Of a stretch of DNA of 64,000 bases, positions 60,759-64,000 are shown in pieces. The DNA is taken from the NCBI GenBank assembly GCA_035235625.1, contig CP141147.1:11521001-11585000 (forward strand), in the 5' to 3' direction. Under the pieces are notes generated by a model. That model had not been told where the DNA came from, did no database searches, and saw nothing but the letters and a program-made list of their open reading frames with translations. This stretch comes from Saururus chinensis. Lineage: Eukaryota; Streptophyta; Magnoliopsida; Piperales; Saururaceae. Every line of letters begins with the position of its first letter. The first letter of the stretch is position 1. The position numbers and the translations under genes were made by a program.

Positions 60759-61826
60759 AAGCCACTGAAGATGCTGATTTCCTACTCAAAGCATCCGCCA
60801 CCACATTAGCTTTCCCTAGATGATAGGAAATGGTGAAGTCATAATTCTAAAGGAATTCCAACCATCTTCTTTGCCTCATGTTCAAGTCCCTTTGAGTGAA
60901 GAGATATTTCAAACTCTTGTGGTCCATGAACACTTCAAACTTTTCACCATAAAGATAATGCCTCCAAATCTTTAATGCAAAGACTACTGCCACTAACTCC
61001 TAATCATGTGTTGGATAGTGCACTCATGCACTCTAAGTTGACGAGAAGCATAAACTACTACTTTCCCATGCTACATTAACACACAACCCAAGACTTTTTT
61101 TGAAACATCACTATAGACAACAAATCCTCCACTCATCAAAGGTAAAGCTAAGACCGAAACTGATGTTAGCCTCTTCTTCAACTCTTGGAAACATTCCTCA
61201 AATGTTTGATTCTATTCAAACTTCTCACTCTTCCTTATCAACTTAGTCATAGGAGTAGAAATACGATAAAAGTCTTCCATGAACCTCCGATAGGATCTTG
61301 CAAGACCTAGGAAAGTTTGGTCTTCAGAAGCATTCTTAGGTTACCTTCACATCATGAGTGTGTCCACCTTAGCTGGATCCACTGATACACCATCTTTAGA
61401 TATGACATTGACTAGAAATTGCACTTCCTCCAACCAAAATTTATACTAGTCAAACTTTGATTAGAGCCTGTGATCTCTAAAAGTTTGCAAAATAATCCTT
61501 AAGTGCTTTTCATGATCTTCCTTATTAGCTGAATAGATTAATATGTCATCTACAAAGATGATAACAAACCGATCCAAATAAGGATTGAAGGCTCTATTCG
61601 TCAAGTCCATAAAAGAGGCTGGTGCATTGGAAAGCCCAAAAGGCACAACCAAGAACTCATGTTCCCATAATGTGTCCTGAAAGCTATCTTAGACACATCA
61701 TCTGGTCGAATACGGAGTTGTTGATAGCCTGACCTTAAATCAATCTTCAAGAACATTTGAGCCTACTGCAATTGATCAAATAATTCATCAATACATAGCA
61801 AAGTATATTTGTTGTTGATGAGTTTT
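60551..61826 (-). pseudogene. Tekay-like pol, reverse transcriptase and RNase H part
   Basis: Read from 61826 down: [37 protein letters not shown] (motif A Asp present), [20 protein letters not shown], and FVDDILIYSANKEDHEKHL (the xxDD box at about 61550). RNase H remnants follow near 61150-60850. Stops and frameshifts occur throughout. The 5' part of the element is cut at 61826 by LTR A3. The 3' part resumes at 51826 beyond the Reina-like insertion. Confidence 0.75.
60727..60752. repeat. (AC)n microsatellite in the Tekay-like pol
   Basis: About 12 AC dinucleotides followed by AAACACACAA, lying just 3' of the RNase H remnant. Confidence 0.9.
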
Positions 61827-63781
61827 TGTAATGATGTGTTAGAGCGCTGAAAGACGAGCGTAACGGGCCATGAACCTTTCGAATAGGACACCGGGGCTGA
61901 AAGTTATGGCTTTGAGAAAAGTGCCACATGGGCAAGACCCACTTGAAAAGTGTCAAAAAACCCCCTCTTGTGGGATCTAGTTTTGTATGGCTCTTAGATA
62001 CGAGCCCAATGATACCAAGAACGTGTGAATCGGAGTTCGGGAGAGAAAGTTACGCGCGTTCAAAGTTTTTGAAAATATTGAAAAAACAAATGGCTAACGC
62101 GCGCGGCTTGCGTCACCCTCTGCTTTGGCACCAATGCGTGGACCCGGACCCGAGCTATTGCAGGTGGGATGCGCGATGCATGGAGGGCCTGCGCATTAGG
62201 TCTGGGAGATCCCGCGACCCGGTTGCACCATGCGGCTTTGCGCGTTGGAGCGGCAGCATTGTGACTGGGGCCCGGCGGCGCGAGCGACACACGCTTGACG
62301 AGTGTCGCTGCCATGTGACACACCCATCATGCGTGCCACATGTTGTGCATGGGCCCCCATGCGTGCACGGCTATAAATAGGCCCACGAGCATTATTATTT
62401 CGCCCATTTTCCAGTTTATTCTCTCTCCTACATTCTTCAAACTTCTTTTCCTCCATTCTAAGTCATTTTGAGTCCGATTTAAGCCGTTCAAGAGGTATTA
62501 CTACCTAAATCGAGCGTTCCTTACATCATGGAGGGGTTATTTTTATAGTTCAAGACCTCTACAACCTGGAAACATGACATCCAAGTTCGTGGTGTCTGGC
62601 GCAACGTCTTTGTTTTTGCACGGAAAGCAAGGTAGGGGGTTTTAAACTCTAAACATATGCTTAGTATAGATTTTATGAATGATTTGGCATGGCTACATTT
62701 ATGAGGCTTATTTTGGATAAATATATTATGTAGTGAACTATTTTTGCATGTGATGTGTAGTGTTTTGGTTATGCCTACTTATTTGATTTGATTATGTACG
62801 AGCCAGTTAGCGTTTTTGTTATGTACAATGATATGAATTGATTTCGTACGTGCCACTTAGTGTTTTGGTTACGAATAGTGAAGTGAATTGATTTTGTACG
62901 TGTCACTTATTGTTTTGGTTACGTACATTGGATTTGGATGCCCGCTGAGAAAAATAATCGGAAAGTGGCACGCACAGGGTGGAGTATCATGGGAAAACTC
63001 CTTCCCTAAGTAGCCCTCATTGCCCCATGAGTGCCAAGGGTAGGCTATTGGGTATCACAGCTTGTGATGTGACTCGGATTTGAGTTTGTGGATGTGGTGA
63101 TTTGAATTTGAAATTGTGGATGTGTTGTGACTTGGATTTGAGATTGCAGATGTGATTTGATTCGGGATTTGAGCTTGTGGATCTGATGCGGAATTTAACT
63201 TGTGGATTTAATGTGATTCGGGATTTGAACGTGTGGATTTGATTTAGAAGTGAGCTTGTGGATTTGATATGATTTGGAATAGAGCTCGTGGACTTGATTT
63301 GTTTCTAAACTGAGCAAATTGATTTTTTGGGTGATTTACCGTGGACAAAAGATTATGTGAAAGGAGTATAGGTGTGGTTTTTAAGGTTTTGGTGCTTAGC
63401 ATCACTTTAGATTTTAACTCAACCTACTGAGTATAAATGTACTCACCCACCCCTAAATCCTGCAGGTGTTTTAGCATGGTCGGAGGTGGAAGCAAAAGAT
63501 ATTTCCAAATGATTTTATTTTGTGTAATTATTTTTGTGACTGATGTGTAACGGCACGATGTGCCTAGTGTTTTAATACTCAGTGTAAACTATTGGCTCTA
63601 TGCACAATGGTCTTTGGCATGTGTAATAAAAATGTAGTTATGGCTATATAATAACTCCTTTAATGATCGATATGTGATCGTTGGGTACTGACGACCGTCA
63701 CGTTTGGTCATGTACACAAAATTTACATGTGTCGACGTGGAAATTGTGATTAAATCGATACGGAAAATGGCGGCCGTCACA
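61827..63781 (+). mobile_element. 5' LTR A3 of a family-A element continuing past the window
   Basis: Starts TGTAATGATGTGTTAG and ends GGCGGCCGTCACA, 1955 bp. It shares block order with A1 and A2: GACGAGCGTAACG, CACTTGAAAAGTGT, TGTGGGATCTAGTTTTG, a GGCTATAAATAGGCCC box (about 62370), GAGTCCGATTTAAGC and CCTAAATCGAGCGTTCC. It differs from A1 by lacking about 95 bases right after TGTAA. The GC-rich frames at 61928-62456 on both strands are not genes. It is followed by a primer site and a gag start, so it is a true 5' LTR and not solo. Confidence 0.7.
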
Positions 63782-63782
63782 T

Positions 63783-63800
63783 TTGGCATCGGAGCCCAAG
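63783..63800 (+). other. Primer-binding site of the family-A element
   Basis: TTGGCATCGGAGCCCAAG directly follows the LTR end. It differs by a few bases from the usual plant TTGGTATCAGAGCCAAGG site for Met tRNA. Confidence 0.65.
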
Positions 63801-63905
63801 GTTCACTGTCAGTAGAGCAATTGTTTTAATTGATCACACAAATAGTTAGTATTTTGTTTTATGTGATTTGACTGATCGTTTGTTTTCTTGAACAATGTAA
63901 GATTA

Positions 63906-64000
63906 ATGGCTGGTAAGTCAAAGAAGACACGTATCCCTAGCTCATTGTACCACTCGATGGCCCAAAAATTGCCCTTGCCATTGCACACATAGTGAAAGAC
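63906..64000 (+). pseudogene. Start of gag of the family-A element (cut by window edge)
   Basis: The ATG at 63906 opens MAGKSKKTRIPSSLYHSMAQ and runs 28 codons to a stop at 63990. It lies about 105 bases after the primer site, where gag is expected. It is too short to name the clade. The early stop suggests a dead copy or a shifted frame. Confidence 0.45.

Noticed and set aside
61928..62456. Arg/Cys-rich frames (150, 87 and 86 codons) as a host gene
   Set aside because: They overlap in opposite directions in the GC-rich part of LTR A3, next to its TATA-like box. No conserved domain.

Overview
This is nuclear DNA from a plant, almost certainly an angiosperm with a repeat-rich genome. It holds one host gene with plant-type introns, a chloroplast mTERF-family protein. 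The rest is typical plant transposon cargo: Stowaway- and Tourist-like MITEs, a Mutator-like element (MULE) carrying a Ulp1-type protease gene, Ty3/gypsy chromoviruses, and Copia-like gag remnants. I cannot name the species. No rRNA, tRNA, CRISPR array or bacterial-style operon was seen.

Layout. (1) 1-4390: AT-rich intergenic DNA with GAGCTCGAG-rich stretches, a small Stowaway-like MITE, a half MITE and a possible degraded Copia LTR. (2) 4391 to about 9570, minus strand: an MTERF2/EMB2219-like gene. Four clean exons encode 496 residues, but the C-terminal third of the mTERF domain is absent from the window. Its first intron holds a roughly 1.1 kb imperfect hairpin, one arm of which carries a later MITE. 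(3) 9660-11190: four palindromic foldback repeats just upstream of that gene. (4) About 11.9-28.7 kb: a dead MULE. A plus-strand transposase and a minus-strand Ulp1-like protease gene converge, and every intron I could place in either gene is packed with the same CGTGTTATCGATAACACG-like palindromes. The transposase is broken by a solo LTR (12248-15741) and by a second LTR with another nested inside it (18455 to about 24050). (5) About 28.7-45.99 kb: three remnants of a gag-bearing, apparently pol-less LTR element, two in opposite orientation, invaded by solo LTRs A2 (itself holding B1 and B2) and C2. (6) 45988-61826, minus strand: a Tekay-like gypsy element with a long 3' LTR (invaded by solo LTR B3). 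A complete 8.7 kb Reina-like chromovirus (51832-60545, TSD ATCAT) sits inside it, and that chromovirus holds solo LTR C3. (7) 61827-64000, plus strand: a 5' LTR, primer-binding site and gag start of a third LTR element that runs off the right edge.

The transposons do not act together. They form a nested record of insertions that can be ordered. Target-site duplications are perfect for C1 (GAAAG), C3 (TAAGG), B2 (ATGCC), A1 (CCCAA) and the Reina-like element (ATCAT), which fixes many boundaries to the base. All transposon proteins seen are broken. In the Reina-like element the lost catalytic residues checked are all explained by C:G to T:A transitions. The only plausible functional host gene is the MTERF2-like gene, and even that is incomplete here.
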